64,000 nt of DNA from Ctenosaura bakeri. Its lineage: Eukaryota > Chordata > Lepidosauria > Squamata > Iguanidae. Below, in pieces: positions 53,300-64,000 of this stretch. Made by a program: the position numbers and the translations under genes. The DNA lies in contig CAOLHI010001316.1 in assembly GCA_948474755.1 (NCBI GenBank), positions 248,001 through 312,000 of the forward strand, in the 5' to 3' direction. The notes below the pieces were generated by a model. It made no database searches and was not told the origin of the DNA. It was given only the letters and a program-made list of their open reading frames with translations. How positions within the stretch are numbered: the stretch's first letter is position 1; each line of letters opens with the position of its first letter.

Positions 53300-55945
53300 G
53301 GACAGCACCTCACTTCATCAACTGCATCAGATAGATAAGTGAGCTACAGTCCATGAAAGCTGTAGGTATTTGCCAGGGTGGCATGTTACATTTTCCCATC
53401 CACTATCAACGAGCTTGCTGAAAGACAAGGCTGAATGTTCTGTTATTTTAAATTGCTCCAGTCTAGCTGGGCCAGACAATCTTGTGTAACAGTAACGACA
53501 ACAAAAATATTCCAAGTTAAGCATGGCAGGGGCTCAGATTATTTCTGTTATTCACACAATAAGTACTGTCTGACATCACATATAAGTTGTATCTTCCTGT
53601 CAGCCTTCTTCAGTTGAATATGGCCCCATCCAGAATAAGGCACACGTTAGCTTGCTGCATACATCTGCCACCAGAACAGCCCTTTGCCTTTAGAGCACAT
53701 ACATAAATACATCACGAAATGTCAGGTGTTCCATTCAGGCTCCAGAAGGTCGGGATGGATGCTATAAATACTTTCTTAAGTATTAATACCCCTCACTATA
53801 ATTCCCAGGAACATGGACACACTTTACTGAAGAATGGAAATAATCTACAATTTGAATTCCAGAGTGAAGTGGACTTAAGTGAACTGCATTCTAGAACAAA
53901 ACAAGCATACGGTGACCTTTTCAGTTAAACGTTATGCATTTTAAAGAGAAATACACACATCAGCTACCAACCAGAAGCTCTCTTTTAAGACCTGTTAATT
54001 ACTATTCAACAGAGTTAGATATGTCCATTGTGTAAGCACAGTCGCTGGATGCCTGGAATACAGCTACCTTTTTGAGTGTCATATTTTGGGGACTGATACG
54101 ACTTGTACAGAACTTTTAATAGAGCTTTCTATTTTTATGTAACTCCCTATTCTGGGAATGAATCTCCCCAAAGTATATGGCTGCATCAGTAAAAAGTGAG
54201 CATTTAGCTACTATAATACACACACACACACATTTTGTTTTACGAAGTGAGAATCAGAGCAGTGACTCAAAGCAAATTAAAAACCCTGCAGAGACTTTTA
54301 CAAGCTTGTCCATTACCATAATATATGAGCATTGCTGAAACATATCAAAATACAATCTCCCTGCAGGCTCTTTCCAATATGAATGTTGCCATATAAGTGG
54401 AAGAACTGAAATCAAGCCACTTACTCTAAGTATATTTTGGTAACCAACATGATATAGTTTTTTACTTTTTCTAAAAAGAAAATAAGAAAGGCATCATCAC
54501 AACAAGACACATCTGTATCTGATTTAAACTGTCTGTCTGTCTGTCTTTCTATCTATCTGTCTTTGACCCCTTATACCTTCATATTCCTCTGCAGTTTCTC
54601 TCAAAATAACATCAAGAAGTAATGTGGTGTCATTTCCTACTGCCATTTTAAGAGGGACTGCAGAGGAAAATGGAGGCAGTTGGTCTTGTTGTGGAGGGGT
54701 GTGTCCCACAGGGAGCCCAGGGTGGGAACTCAGTCCCTGGACTCCATTCAGTTGTCCATGCTTATATTTGACAATGTGAGGACCGCCACATCCTCTTCCT
54801 GCACTACGGCTGCCGAGGAGGACCTGGCAATGCTGTTGCCCACTGTGATGCCAGTGCTACATACTGTCAGCAAGCACTGCAAACAGGGCTGGTGCAGGCA
54901 TCTTGCTGCTGGGTGGTGTTGAGGGTGCATTTTAAAAATGGTACCTGTGGCTTTTGAAAAGACTGTGGTCTTGCTTCTCAAGCCAGGAAGGTGGAATGAT
55001 ACAGTCCCACAATGAGGCTACAGTTTGGAAGCTGGAGGAGGAAGCAAAAAGGATGGCTCCCTGGGCCTATTTGCAAGTTGACAAGGGTGGCTGAGAAAGC
55101 TGAGATTAAGAAAGAGCCTACCTCCACTTGGTTGCTTTCAGTGGGGAAGGCAAGTTATCTGAAGGACTACAGCATTACTTCTGAGATCCAGCCTTAGGGA
55201 AGCCAGGCTGAAGCATAGCCAACCAGATCAGGGAATCCAATTGGTTGAGGGTGAAACTTTGCCCTGATTTTCCTCCTGGATGGACAGATGTCTCTCAGTA
55301 GCCAGCCTCTCAAGGGTGGGCAGTGTCTGGTACTTGGCCATGGCTGTGGCTCCCAGCCACCTCACAAAGCAGAACAATGGGGAGAAGAGTTGCATTTTGG
55401 AGCTACTCTGCTGAGCTCCAGACCTATTGTTGAAGCAGCTTTTCAGACTGGGGAACCTGATCCTATGAATATTGTTCCTGCCCACTGCAGACTACTAAGA
55501 ATCTTCTTGCCATCCAGCTCTCCTGCCCTTGCTTCTCTTTATCCATGGAAACAGGTGCTCCCTTACTGGGTTCCACTTCATAGCTATTTTTGTGAGGTTA
55601 TCCAGCATCCTTGCTGCTCTCATTGGATGGGGTGGGAGCATCTCAGCATCAATCCAGGGCATTGACAGGTGGCATTCCTGTGCGAACCTATAATCATCTG
55701 GCCACAAGCTCCCATGAAAATATCTTCTCTCTCTCTCTCTCTCTCTAGTTCTAGGTCCTCCTTACAAATCTTATTGGATCTGCAGCCACAACACTGTGTG
55801 TAGGGGAAAAGATACACTGTTTCAGCTTTTGATTGGATTACATCAAATAAAGTTACTTATTTGGACTAAGGGGCATACATTGGGAAGTTCTTTCAGCATA
55901 CAAATGTCTTGATTGTACCACGTGTTGAAAATTATCTCACTGTTC
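53300..55945. other. No gene; simple repeats
   Basis: A decayed relative of the 24690 repeat lies at 53323-53365. (TCTG/TCTA)n at about 54529-54565, (CT)n at 55723-55747. Open frames to 125 codons in 54680-55665 show no known domain. Confidence 0.45.
55723..55747. repeat. (CT)n simple repeat
   Basis: Twelve CT units. Confidence 0.9.
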
Positions 55946-55947
55946 AC

Positions 55948-56367
55948 ATGGAATGCCTACCTCCCACCAAACCTATTGCAGCTGCATCCAGGTCCAAAGT
56001 TCATATTAGTGCATATCACAAGGGGTGAGTGTTTACATTGGCTGCCAAGGCTGACCTAGGGACTTCGGGCCTGTTTCACAGATAATTTTGTTTGATTTAC
56101 TGTAATGGTACAATTGAAGGAAGGAGGATATTCTGTAGAGGGTCAAAATGGTCATAAGTTAAGTCAGCGAAGTCACTGGGAACTTTAGAACTGTATCTGG
56201 GAGCTAGCTCATTCAACATCATGCAATTTCCTTCCATGTGAAGGCACTATTCCAGCTAGCCCACATCCACCTCTCTGAACTGGAGGCAAGACCGAGTGAT
56301 ATGCACTAATATGAACTTTGGACCTGGATGCAGCTGCAATAGGTTTGGTGGGAGGTGGGCATTCCAT
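55948..56367. repeat. Near-perfect 72-bp inverted repeat with 276-bp spacer
   Basis: 55948-56019 is the reverse complement of 56296-56367 with one mismatch in 72. The spacer is unique sequence with no coding. No flanking duplication is seen, so a transposon origin is unproven. Confidence 0.95.
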
Positions 56368-56429
56368 TTATTGTGGTGTTTTTTTTGCATTGGGCCAGAT
56401 CCAGTTTGATTATCATAGTGACAGACTAG

Positions 56430-56631
56430 GGCCACTTCCGCACTGCACTGTTATAGTGCTATTATTCCACTTGCAACATCCTGTGGAATTCTGGGGTCTG
56501 TAATTTACTGAAGCCAAAGAGCTCTCGGGCTGAGAATTATAAATGCCCCTCCCTAAACTGCAAACTCCAGGATTCCACAGAATATTGAAAGTGGAATAAT
56601 AGCACTATAACAATGTAGTGCAGAAGTGGTT
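56430..56631. mobile_element. Palindromic DNA element, family 1 (202 bp)
   Basis: GGCCACTTCCGCACTGCACTG start; GTAGTGCAGAAGTGGTT end; flanks TAG/TAA. The arms keep the CACTTCC/GAAGTGG change on both sides, suggesting that this variant was present before insertion or was corrected between arms. Confidence 0.85.
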
Positions 56632-56634
56632 TAA

Positions 56635-58180
56635 GCCTGTCATCCTTATTTTGAGAATCTCCTTAAGATATTCAGGGGCTGTGGGACTTGCCTAATCCCA
56701 TGTGACAAGGAAACCATAGAATGGCTTTTCACCCATGTGGGATCTAGGGTTGCCAGGTTGAAGGCAGTATGGAGATCTTGTAGTTGCAACCCCCTTCCCA
56801 ACATAGCTATTTACAAGCTGGTAAAAGGCAGAGCTATGTATGTATGGACAAGCATCCAGTGCCATTGCTCTAGTTGGAAACACAGTGACAATGCCACCTT
56901 CAAGTTCAAGCTTCAAGTTACAGGAATGGAGCTTGATGTTTCTCTGCTCCCCCAGCAGTAAACAATTGTGTTGTGGGTAGGCTATAGCAGCTGAAAGGAG
57001 GAGATATACTGACTTCCACCTGATCTCTTCCTGATCCATGATCTGTTATTGATTAAAGTTCCAGAAGTTCCATTCTGTAGTCAACTTGGCAATCTTAGTG
57101 GGATCTCACATCTGACATTCCCTGTTTTCTCCAGCAACTGGGTTGGCAGATTGGTTTTCCATCAGCCAGCCACTGGGTGGTCCAGTGCTTGAATCCATGC
57201 TAGGCCAGCTGTAACCAATCAAGTTATGGACTTTAAATTCCAACCACTGGCTGTGTGTGCTCTTTTGCTGAGCCTGCTCTGCTGGCCATTCACTGCTAGG
57301 ATCATGAGCTGCTCTGCACATGGGAGAATGTGATCCTGCAGATACTGACTTGAACTGTGGGCCCAATTTCCCCAAAGACTGGCTTTAAACAGAATGGGGG
57401 TGGGGGAATGGCATAACAAAGATGCACCCCATAGTCTCCCTGCCCAGTTCAATGTTACACAACAAAGCTTGTGTTAATGAATGAGTTCATAACTAACCAC
57501 ATTGGGTGGGGGGAAGATGTTTGGTTCTTGTGGACGAAGCAGAATGAGCAAACATCTTGCTGGAATGAAGAACAGGTATGCTCCTTATCCTGGCTGAATG
57601 ATTGGACTGGAATGTGTAATCCTCATATTTACTCATATGCATTGTGTGGGTGATATTTTGTGACATGACACTGTCAAGTGGAAGTAACCATCCATCTTTA
57701 AATCATAAAAGGAGCATCACCCACTTCTTCACTGATACATCTTGAAATTTACCACTTGTTTTGCAATCAGCTTGAGGTGTATGGGAATTTTGCTTACTGG
57801 CTCTGCTGGGTTTCCTGGTATTCCCACTCCATGATGAACATGATGCACTCATTTAACAAATGCAGTTGCATGGGTTAAATGTGACTGGAAATTAAGTCCC
57901 AAAGCCAAAAGTAGGTCAGATGAGCAAGACATGATTTATTCCGCAATCAGTCTTGAACTAACTACAGGCCTTGTGCGTGAGGTGTGTGTGTGTGTGTGTG
58001 TGTGTGTGAATCAGTCCATTGGGAAATACCAAATCTTGGCTGTTGTGCAGTTGCAGTAGAAAATGGCTAGAAATGTAGTGTGTCTAAAATCATAAGGTTT
58101 GCGCCCAATTAATCCAATATTCCTGTGCCATTAAAACAAAAGACACTTTTGTTTCTGCTGCTTTAACAATCTGAGTGCAG
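56635..58180. other. No gene seen
   Basis: Contains (GT)n at 57981-58008. Open frames up to about 115 codons without motifs. Confidence 0.5.
57981..58008. repeat. (GT)n microsatellite
   Basis: About 14 GT units. Confidence 0.95.
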
Positions 58181-58181
58181 C

Positions 58182-58285
58182 CTTCCCCACCCTGGTGCCC
58201 TCCAGTTTGGATGACAATTCCCATCACTCCTGGCCACTGGCTATGGGGATGATAGGAGTTGATGGCAAAATATCTAGAGAACTTA
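58182..58285. repeat. Degenerate palindromic repeat
   Basis: CCCTGGTGCCCTCCAG and ACAATTCCCATCACTCC, then GATGATAGGAGTTGATGG as partial inverted copy. Same type as 51850 and 52365. Confidence 0.5.
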
Positions 58286-58831
58286 AGTATGGGAAAGACT
58301 GCTTGGGGTTGGGGTGGGGCAGGATGAAAAGCAACATACAGAATGCATAGAAAGCACTTTGGTTCCATTCTGGGGGACAGTAGGGCCTGGGGAATGACAG
58401 AGAACATTATTGATCTACTGCTCTCCCCATGGGTTTCTATCACATTGGGAGAGCTGCTTGGGCACCACCAAAAAAGATGGCAACAGCAGGTACATACCTG
58501 CATAAAATGTAAATACCTTAATTTATAGGTAAAGGCGATTGCTATAGATTATGCAGAAACACAAATAATCACTATAAATCATACATAAATTAAAAAAATC
58601 TCATGTAGTAGGGAAGGTAGAACCAACTGACCTGAGTGCTCAGTCTTCTAGCATTCACTGTAAACAGGCAGTCTCAGACTCCTTGCTCTGTGACCATGGA
58701 TTTTTATTGCTAAACCAATTTTGAAATAGACAAATATTTGCTTCTTTGATTGATTTATATTCCACTTTTGTTAGAAGTAGCAACCTTACTATGCCTATAC
58801 TCAGCAGTTTTTAGTCTGTATCTCTCTCTAG

Positions 58832-59033
58832 GGCCATTTCCACATTACACTGTTATAGTGCTGTTATTCCACTTTCAGCAGCCTGTGGAATTCAAGGGTT
58901 GGTAGTTTACTGAGGCCAAAGAGCTCTTTGGCTGAGAATTCCAGGTGTCCATCTCTAAATGGCAAACCCCAGGATTCCATAAGATGTTGAAAGTGGAATA
59001 ATAGCACTATAACAGTGTCATGCAGAAATGGCC
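58832..59033. mobile_element. Palindromic DNA element, family 1 (202 bp)
   Basis: GGCCATTTCCACATTACACTG start; GCAGAAATGGCC end; flanks TAG/TAA. Full form. Confidence 0.88.
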
Positions 59034-59039
59034 TAAGAG

Positions 59040-59830
59040 TTTAACCACATATCATTACCTATTTGTTGTCTCTCTACTTGTGCATTAATTAGTTTGCACT
59101 TAGTCTAAATTAGTTCATCCTCCAGTTTGTAATCTGACGCTCTGTCTCTCTTCCCTCCATATTTGCAGAGCACATGTCATGTCAGAGATGATAGGAAAGT
59201 CTGCATGAATAAGCAGACAGCATCATAATCCTTGCTAAAAAAACAAAAAAACCAAGCCTGGAAATTTGACTCTTAAGTCCTGGTTCCATGACACCTCTCT
59301 TTGCAATCTGGATAATTTATATTGTGAACTTCCCTAACCCCAAATTTAGCCTCATCTGTACACTTAGATAGGTGCTTTTGAGCATATCAAATTGATCTGT
59401 AGTTTTTAACCAAGGAACCCTCATAGGGGCTCTGTGTAGGATTGCCATTCATCCCAGAACATGGGAAAAATCCTAAATTTAAGGGACTAAAAATAGTCCC
59501 ATCCAGTTATGGCTGGTTGATGCAGCATGTCCTGGATTCTTCAAAGGTGGCAGTGATGATGGTGATGGCAGCAGCAAAAACATACTTTCAGGCATCTCAG
59601 CCTTTGCTGGAGACTCTGGGAGCTAGTGCACCAGAAAGTCCAGAAGATGCGAAGGTGAGGGAAGACCCCAGAAGATTAGGGAAGACACCCAGCCCAGGCC
59701 TCATGTGGTGAGTGCGGCAACATTGCTTAAGCCCAGGGCCAGGCAGCATGATGGAGCTTCACTTCCAAGCAGCCATAAGAATCAAAGGGAGTCCCTATGC
59801 TCTTGTGGTTGCTTGGAAGCAAAGTGGTGA
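59040..59830. other. No gene seen
   Basis: No recognisable element. Confidence 0.5.
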
Positions 59831-59834
59831 TAGT

Positions 59835-60195
59835 CTCAGTGCTCCTTTGGAGGAAAACGTGAAAGAAACACCATTTCCCTCTGAAGGAGTACCAAGAGAG
59901 TAGAAATGGTAGGTGCTTTCAAAAGAAGCACTTACCCTCTCTTCCCTCTCAGTGCTCCTTCAAAAGGAAACAGCATTTCTTTTGTGCTTTCCCCCCAAAG
60001 CAGTACCAAGATGCTTGCTTTCCAGGTGCTGCACTGGGGAAAAGAAAGGTCAAAAGAAAAGCTGTTTCCCCAAAAGAGCATTGAGAAAGTAGAGAGATGT
60101 GCTCCTTCAAAGGAAAACAGCATTTTTTTCAGGCTTTCCCCAAAGTAGTACCGAGACCCTGACTTTCCAGGTGCTGCTTTGGGGGAAAGGGCAAA
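59835..60195. repeat. Degenerate tandem repeat, about 147-bp period
   Basis: 59951-60045 and 60098-60190 share GTGCTCCTTCAAA, AACAGCATTT, CTTTCCCC and CTTTCCAGGTGCTG. An earlier degraded unit begins near 59838 (GTGCTCCTTTGGAGGAAAAC). The repeat explains the parallel frames seen on both strands. Confidence 0.75.
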
Positions 60196-60199
60196 AAAA

Positions 60200-61560
60200 A
60201 TTATTCTGTAGCCCTGCCTCCTATTCATAACCTTCTTTTAGGGAATTCTAGTTCATTCTACTCTCCTGGCACTTGAGGGATCTCATCACGTTGCTCCACA
60301 GACCATTAACAAGTCTTCTTTCCTTTGCATTGTCTACTGGAAGAATAAGGGATAAAGAGTGAGCAATGGATGAGCAACTTTCAACAAATATTTTAATATT
60401 TACATCTAAATTTAAATATTTAGATCTTGAATTAGGTCTTGGGGGACCCCAACAACAAATTATAGTTACAGGGAGGTCCCCTGTAAAGAAAAGGTTAATA
60501 ACCATTGAAAATTCAGCTACAGCAATACCTTCAGGAAACAGCCCACCAACATCCATTATTTCAGTGAGATAAGTATAGGATTCCCATATAGAGTTCACTG
60601 CAATTGTGCTGATGTATTATTATTTTTTTTGTGTGAGAAAGAAACAGTAAGCCAATGTGAGTGAGAGAGTGGAGTCAGTTTAACAGGATGATTTGCTGAT
60701 CATGCTAGGCTGCCGAGCCTCCAGCTTCTCCAAGGGCCTTGTCAAAAAGAGTGACCATACAGTGCTTCTATATAGACTATCACAAGCCACCCTCAACTTA
60801 CAATAGGCAGCAGGAATAGCAGCAATTAATTAGGTAAACAGAGGCAGTCACCTTCCTTTTTATCTTAGTGAGGACAAATTATTGTACTCTCTCTCACACA
60901 CACAAAAGATTTTTCATGTTAATCTACCCTTGTAAATCTCTAACAATTCCATATATAAATTTGATGCTGACCAATGTATTGCTCTCTATGTAGATTTCAG
61001 ATGTGTTTTTCAAAAAATGTAGTCCTCAGTAAGTAAATTTTGTTCTTTGCATATCTTTAACTAGTTTTCTGATCTCTTTGGCATAACCAAAAGTTTGCTT
61101 CTTTTTAATAGCCAAATAAATTTCTCCACAAACTCAAAAGTTATTCTATTTCTGTCTTTCTCTCTCTTTTTATGTTATAGCAACAGGATAAAAATTGGCA
61201 GTGTGATGTATATATTTCAACTAGTTTTCCTTTTTGGCTTATCTACCATTCTTTCCCTTGAACTTCAATCAACACAGCTATCTTATCTGTGTTACACCTG
61301 CTGGGTGGGGTGGGATTGCTTCTAAACTCATTGAATGCACAGATAGCCCTTCCAAATTCTCCACCCTATTTGTAGGCAGAGAAAACTGAGGAGACCATTT
61401 CACCAATTCTCTTCAGACAGGGAGGAGACATTCTGCTGCAGTTTCTCATGGATGCAGAACTCATGAGTATTCCACAGAATGGCAAACACTCTCAAACTGG
61501 ATAAGGGATAAGTGGAAGATCACATTTCCCCATATGAATCCCCTAGAGTCTTCAGATCCT
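60200..61560. other. No gene seen
   Basis: AT-rich; no recognisable element or coding region. Confidence 0.5.
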
Positions 61561-61564
61561 TGGT

Positions 61565-61715
61565 TTGTGCCAGCATCACAGGCCCATCTAGTGAGGAAAC
61601 AGAAGAGAGCCTTCTCAATGGCTGCTCCTAGCCTGTGGAATTCTCTTCCACAAGAGGCTCTCTTTCTACTTTCCTTTCATCATCAGGCAAAGACATTTAT
61701 ATTTAAGCATTAAAA
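61565..61715 (+). pseudogene. L2-like LINE ORF2 C-terminal remnant
   Basis: Codons read RAFSMAAPSLWNSLPQEA, then HHQAKTFIFK, the standard end of L2 ORF2. Nothing else of the element is preserved. Confidence 0.65.
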
Positions 61716-61757
61716 AAAAAAGAGGAAGGGGGAGTGGAAAATGAACATAGTAACACC

Positions 61758-62430
61758 TTTAAGATGTATTTAAGTCTTTTACTCCAAGTCTCAAGTCAAG
61801 TCTCAAGTTTCTGTCTTCAGGTCTCAAGTCCTGATACTTTCAAGTCAAGTCTCAAGTCTGGGAGTCAACTTTAACAGAAAAAAGGAAGTGGGGTGGGGCT
61901 CAGTGGGCGTACAAGGGTCTGCAGCTTTGGAAGTTGGGAATAGGATCCTTCTTACTCCTCATTCCCAAAGCTGGAGGCTTTTGTGTCAATGGGCATAAAA
62001 AAGTCTGCAGCGTCTGAAGGAAGATATAGGATCCTTCATATTTCTCATTTCTGAAGCTGGAGGCTTTTTTGGAAGTGGAGAATAGCATCTTTCTTACTCC
62101 CCATTACTGAAGCTACAAAAACTTTAGAAGAAACGATCCTTCCTCCTCAAACCATTGCCCAACTCATTTGCTGTTCCCCTCTGAAAAATGCACTCACACT
62201 TTGCGTTTGATACAGATTGCCATGTGACTAGTAGGCAGAACGAGATGGAAGTGTTACTCAAAGTTGTAAGTTTGTGCGATGTTACTGAACCAAAGGCAGC
62301 AAGTCAGTCACTAAAAATATACAAGTCACGAGTCGAGTCGAGTTAGTGCATTGTCTGTTGCCAAGTCAAGTCACTGAAGTGACTTAAGTCCAACTTGAGT
62401 CCGAGTCAGTATACTCAAGTCTACATCACG
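61758..62430. mobile_element. Probable hAT-like element with CAAGTC subterminal repeats
   Basis: Both ends are dense in CAAGTC/GACTTG motifs (61785-61860 and 62325-62425). Read inward, the right end GTGATGTAGACTTGAGTATAC is roughly matched by AGATGTATTTAAGTC at the left. The centre (61905-62110) holds three copies of an about 90-bp unit (GTCTGCAGC...GGATCCTTC...AAGCTGGAGGC). No transposase or clear target duplication. Confidence 0.4.
61905..62110. repeat. About 90-bp tandem repeat inside the hAT-like element
   Basis: TCTGCAGC, ATAGGATCCTTC and AAGCTGGAGGCTTTT recur with about 90-bp spacing; the third unit is diverged. Confidence 0.7.
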
Positions 62431-63014
62431 GAAGACTAATTGGTTTTTATTTTAGCATGCGCTTTCATGAATATCAACCTACTTCTTCAGAGGCAGTACA
62501 GAATGATATTAAGGCCTCAGATTATAAAGTATATTTTCACTGCTGTGGGAGTGGGATGGATTGTAATAGGATCCAGAAAGATGCAAATCATGACTCTTGC
62601 CCTAAATTTTCAAGGGCTACATAAGGTGATATAGGTCTTTCAGATCTTTGCAGTGATCAATTTGTGTTGATACATACAGCAACAACTCTGCTAACCAAAA
62701 GACAGTTTCCTTGGGTTTAAAACTTTCTCTGAGAAGATTGCTTTTGCTCCATGTGCAGTAGCAAAAGACTTTTGTATTACAATACATAGTGCACCATGAA
62801 GGCATTGTCTTTCTTCATACTTCTGTTCACGGACTGGAATCTGTGAATATATTTCAATTCAGCTGTCTCTCTTTCTAGTTTTTCTTTGTAATTTCAAGGA
62901 ACAAGGAAATTATAAACAGGCATTTAATGAGTAATTGATTGCAGGGAGTGTTTTTTATGAGGTGCGTATGCTGCATTTTTAACTTCTTTGTAATGTTGTT
63001 GAATGATTTTACTC

Positions 63015-63085
63015 TTTTAAAATTATTTAATTATTTATTATGCTGCCTTTCTCCCATAGTAGGACCCAAATTTTAAAAATTTAAT
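63015..63085 (-). mobile_element. L2-like LINE 3' end fragment
   Basis: TTATGCTGCCTTTCTCCCATAGTAGGACCC, a reversed L2 3' UTR. Confidence 0.5.
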
Positions 63086-63104
63086 GGCATTTTAACTTGA
63101 TAAC

Positions 63105-63225
63105 TTGTTTAACTTTTTCTTTAACATTTCTTATTATCAGGTTTTAGCTTTTTCTTGTTTTTAGCATTTTGTAACTTGTATTGAGTCCCTTGCCAGAAAA
63201 AAAGGCTGGATATATGCAAACAAAC
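63105..63225 (+). mobile_element. L2-like LINE 3' end fragment
   Basis: TTGTATTGAGTCCCTTGCC, AAAAGGCTGGATATATGC and a (CAAA)n tail. Confidence 0.55.
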
Positions 63226-63484
63226 AAACAACAAGACGTTTCCTGATGAAGGACCATTATAATTAAGAGAGCTAGGTATGTCATGGAATAATTAATATTT
63301 TGCTGGGTATCCTATTTTTTTTTAAGTTCTGGAGGGCTCACCATTAACAGTAGCAGTTCATTTCTTTCCTTCACTCCCATTACTGGAAGCAATGGCAACA
63401 AATGTGTTGGCATCATCTCCTCCACAATGCCCCAGGCACAGCAAAATTCAAGAACAATGTTGCACAGGAGGGGCAGGAATTGAG

Positions 63485-63652
63485 GCTACCTGGATTAGGA
63501 CTCGAAAAGGCCAGGGTTTAATCCCCACTCAACCATGGAAACCTTCTGGGTGCCCTTAGGTGAGTCACACTCTCAACCACAGAGTAAGGCTGTGGCATAC
63601 CTCCTTTGAACTAGAAATGACTTGACAGCACACAACTGCAACTACAACAACA
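63485..63652 (+). mobile_element. Sauria-type SINE with internal deletion
   Basis: AGGGTTTAATCCCCACTC (box B remnant), ATGGAAACCTTCTGGGTGCCC, then AGAAATGACTTGACAGCACAC and a CAACTACAACAAC tail. The usual central GATAGGTTCGCC part is missing. Confidence 0.7.
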
Positions 63653-63654
63653 AA

Positions 63655-64000
63655 ATATAAATACAACCAAAATTCAGAAGATGGGCTTCTTTTTCTGGGT
63701 GAATAAGAAGAGGAAGAATTTTAGAAACAGCCAATAAAAATACCTTCTGAGCAATGCATGTCCATCTGGATTTCATTTATGGATTCCTTTGAATAATTCA
63801 CACCTCCAGTTACCAGAATAACACTTAGAGTGACCAGCAACATTCAAAGCACCCCAAAACAGTTAACAATTGAACAAGTAAATGCTGGTTAGATTGTTCC
63901 TTGTTCTGCCTACAGCAAACCACCTTTCCATGGACAAGGTGAGGCAATCTGGCAACCAGAGAAATAGAATCCCACTCTGAGCTTAGAAGGAACATGTTAC
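63655..64000. other. No gene seen
   Basis: Last part of the window; nothing recognisable. Confidence 0.5.

Noticed and set aside
54680..55665. Possible host exons from 80- to 125-codon frames
   Set aside because: No recognisable domain, no consistent splice structure visible, and length within chance for this composition.

Overview
The window is vertebrate nuclear DNA without a recognisable host gene. It is AT-rich and packed with interspersed repeats. The repeat set points to a squamate reptile: Sauria-type SINEs with a tRNA head and an (ACA)n tail, 5S rRNA-derived SINEs with a similar tail, a CR1 LINE whose ORF1 carries an SGNH-esterase-like segment, many L2-like LINE 3' ends, a small Helitron and several short non-autonomous DNA transposon families. 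I cannot place it below squamate from sequence alone. Outside repeats every open frame is short and unrecognised, so the window is best read as intergenic or deep intronic.

Layout. 1-8.3 kb: an L2 tail, a 376-bp Helitron carrying part of another repeat, hAT-like fragments, a Sauria SINE broken by two DNA elements, and an L2 on the minus strand. 8.6-13.0 kb: the only substantial coding element, a 5'-truncated CR1 on the minus strand with a 20-bp target-site duplication (one mismatch). Its ORF2 (endonuclease plus reverse transcriptase) is one open frame apart from a single TGA. A 959-bp solo LTR, with its own 5-bp duplication and a GC-rich 30-bp tandem repeat, sits in the last codons of ORF1. 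13-26 kb: CR1 and L2 tails, SINEs, and a cluster of GC-rich non-autonomous elements at 18.2, 21.0, 21.5 and 23.0 kb. 26.5-27.6 kb: a solo LTR with visible TATA box and AATAAA signal, inserted in a 202-bp palindromic element. 28-46 kb: SINEs, foldback elements and Tigger-like elements in otherwise featureless sequence. 46.8-50.6 kb: two related solo LTRs, each with its own 4-bp duplication, flanking a GC-rich DNA element and a palindromic element. 51-64 kb: degenerate repeats, a nearly perfect 72-bp inverted repeat at 55.9/56.3 kb, two more 202-bp palindromes, tandem repeats and L2/SINE tails.

The main observation is a set of at least five different short elements (202-bp palindrome, about 400-bp, about 435-bp, 408-bp and 310-bp families) that share a terminal motif close to GGCC(A/C)TTTCC(G/A)CAC and lie between 3-bp direct repeats whose sequence varies from copy to copy. 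They look like non-autonomous elements moved by one transposase that is not encoded in this window. Nesting gives relative ages: SINE before palindromic element, palindromic element before ERV-like LTR, CR1 before gypsy-like LTR.
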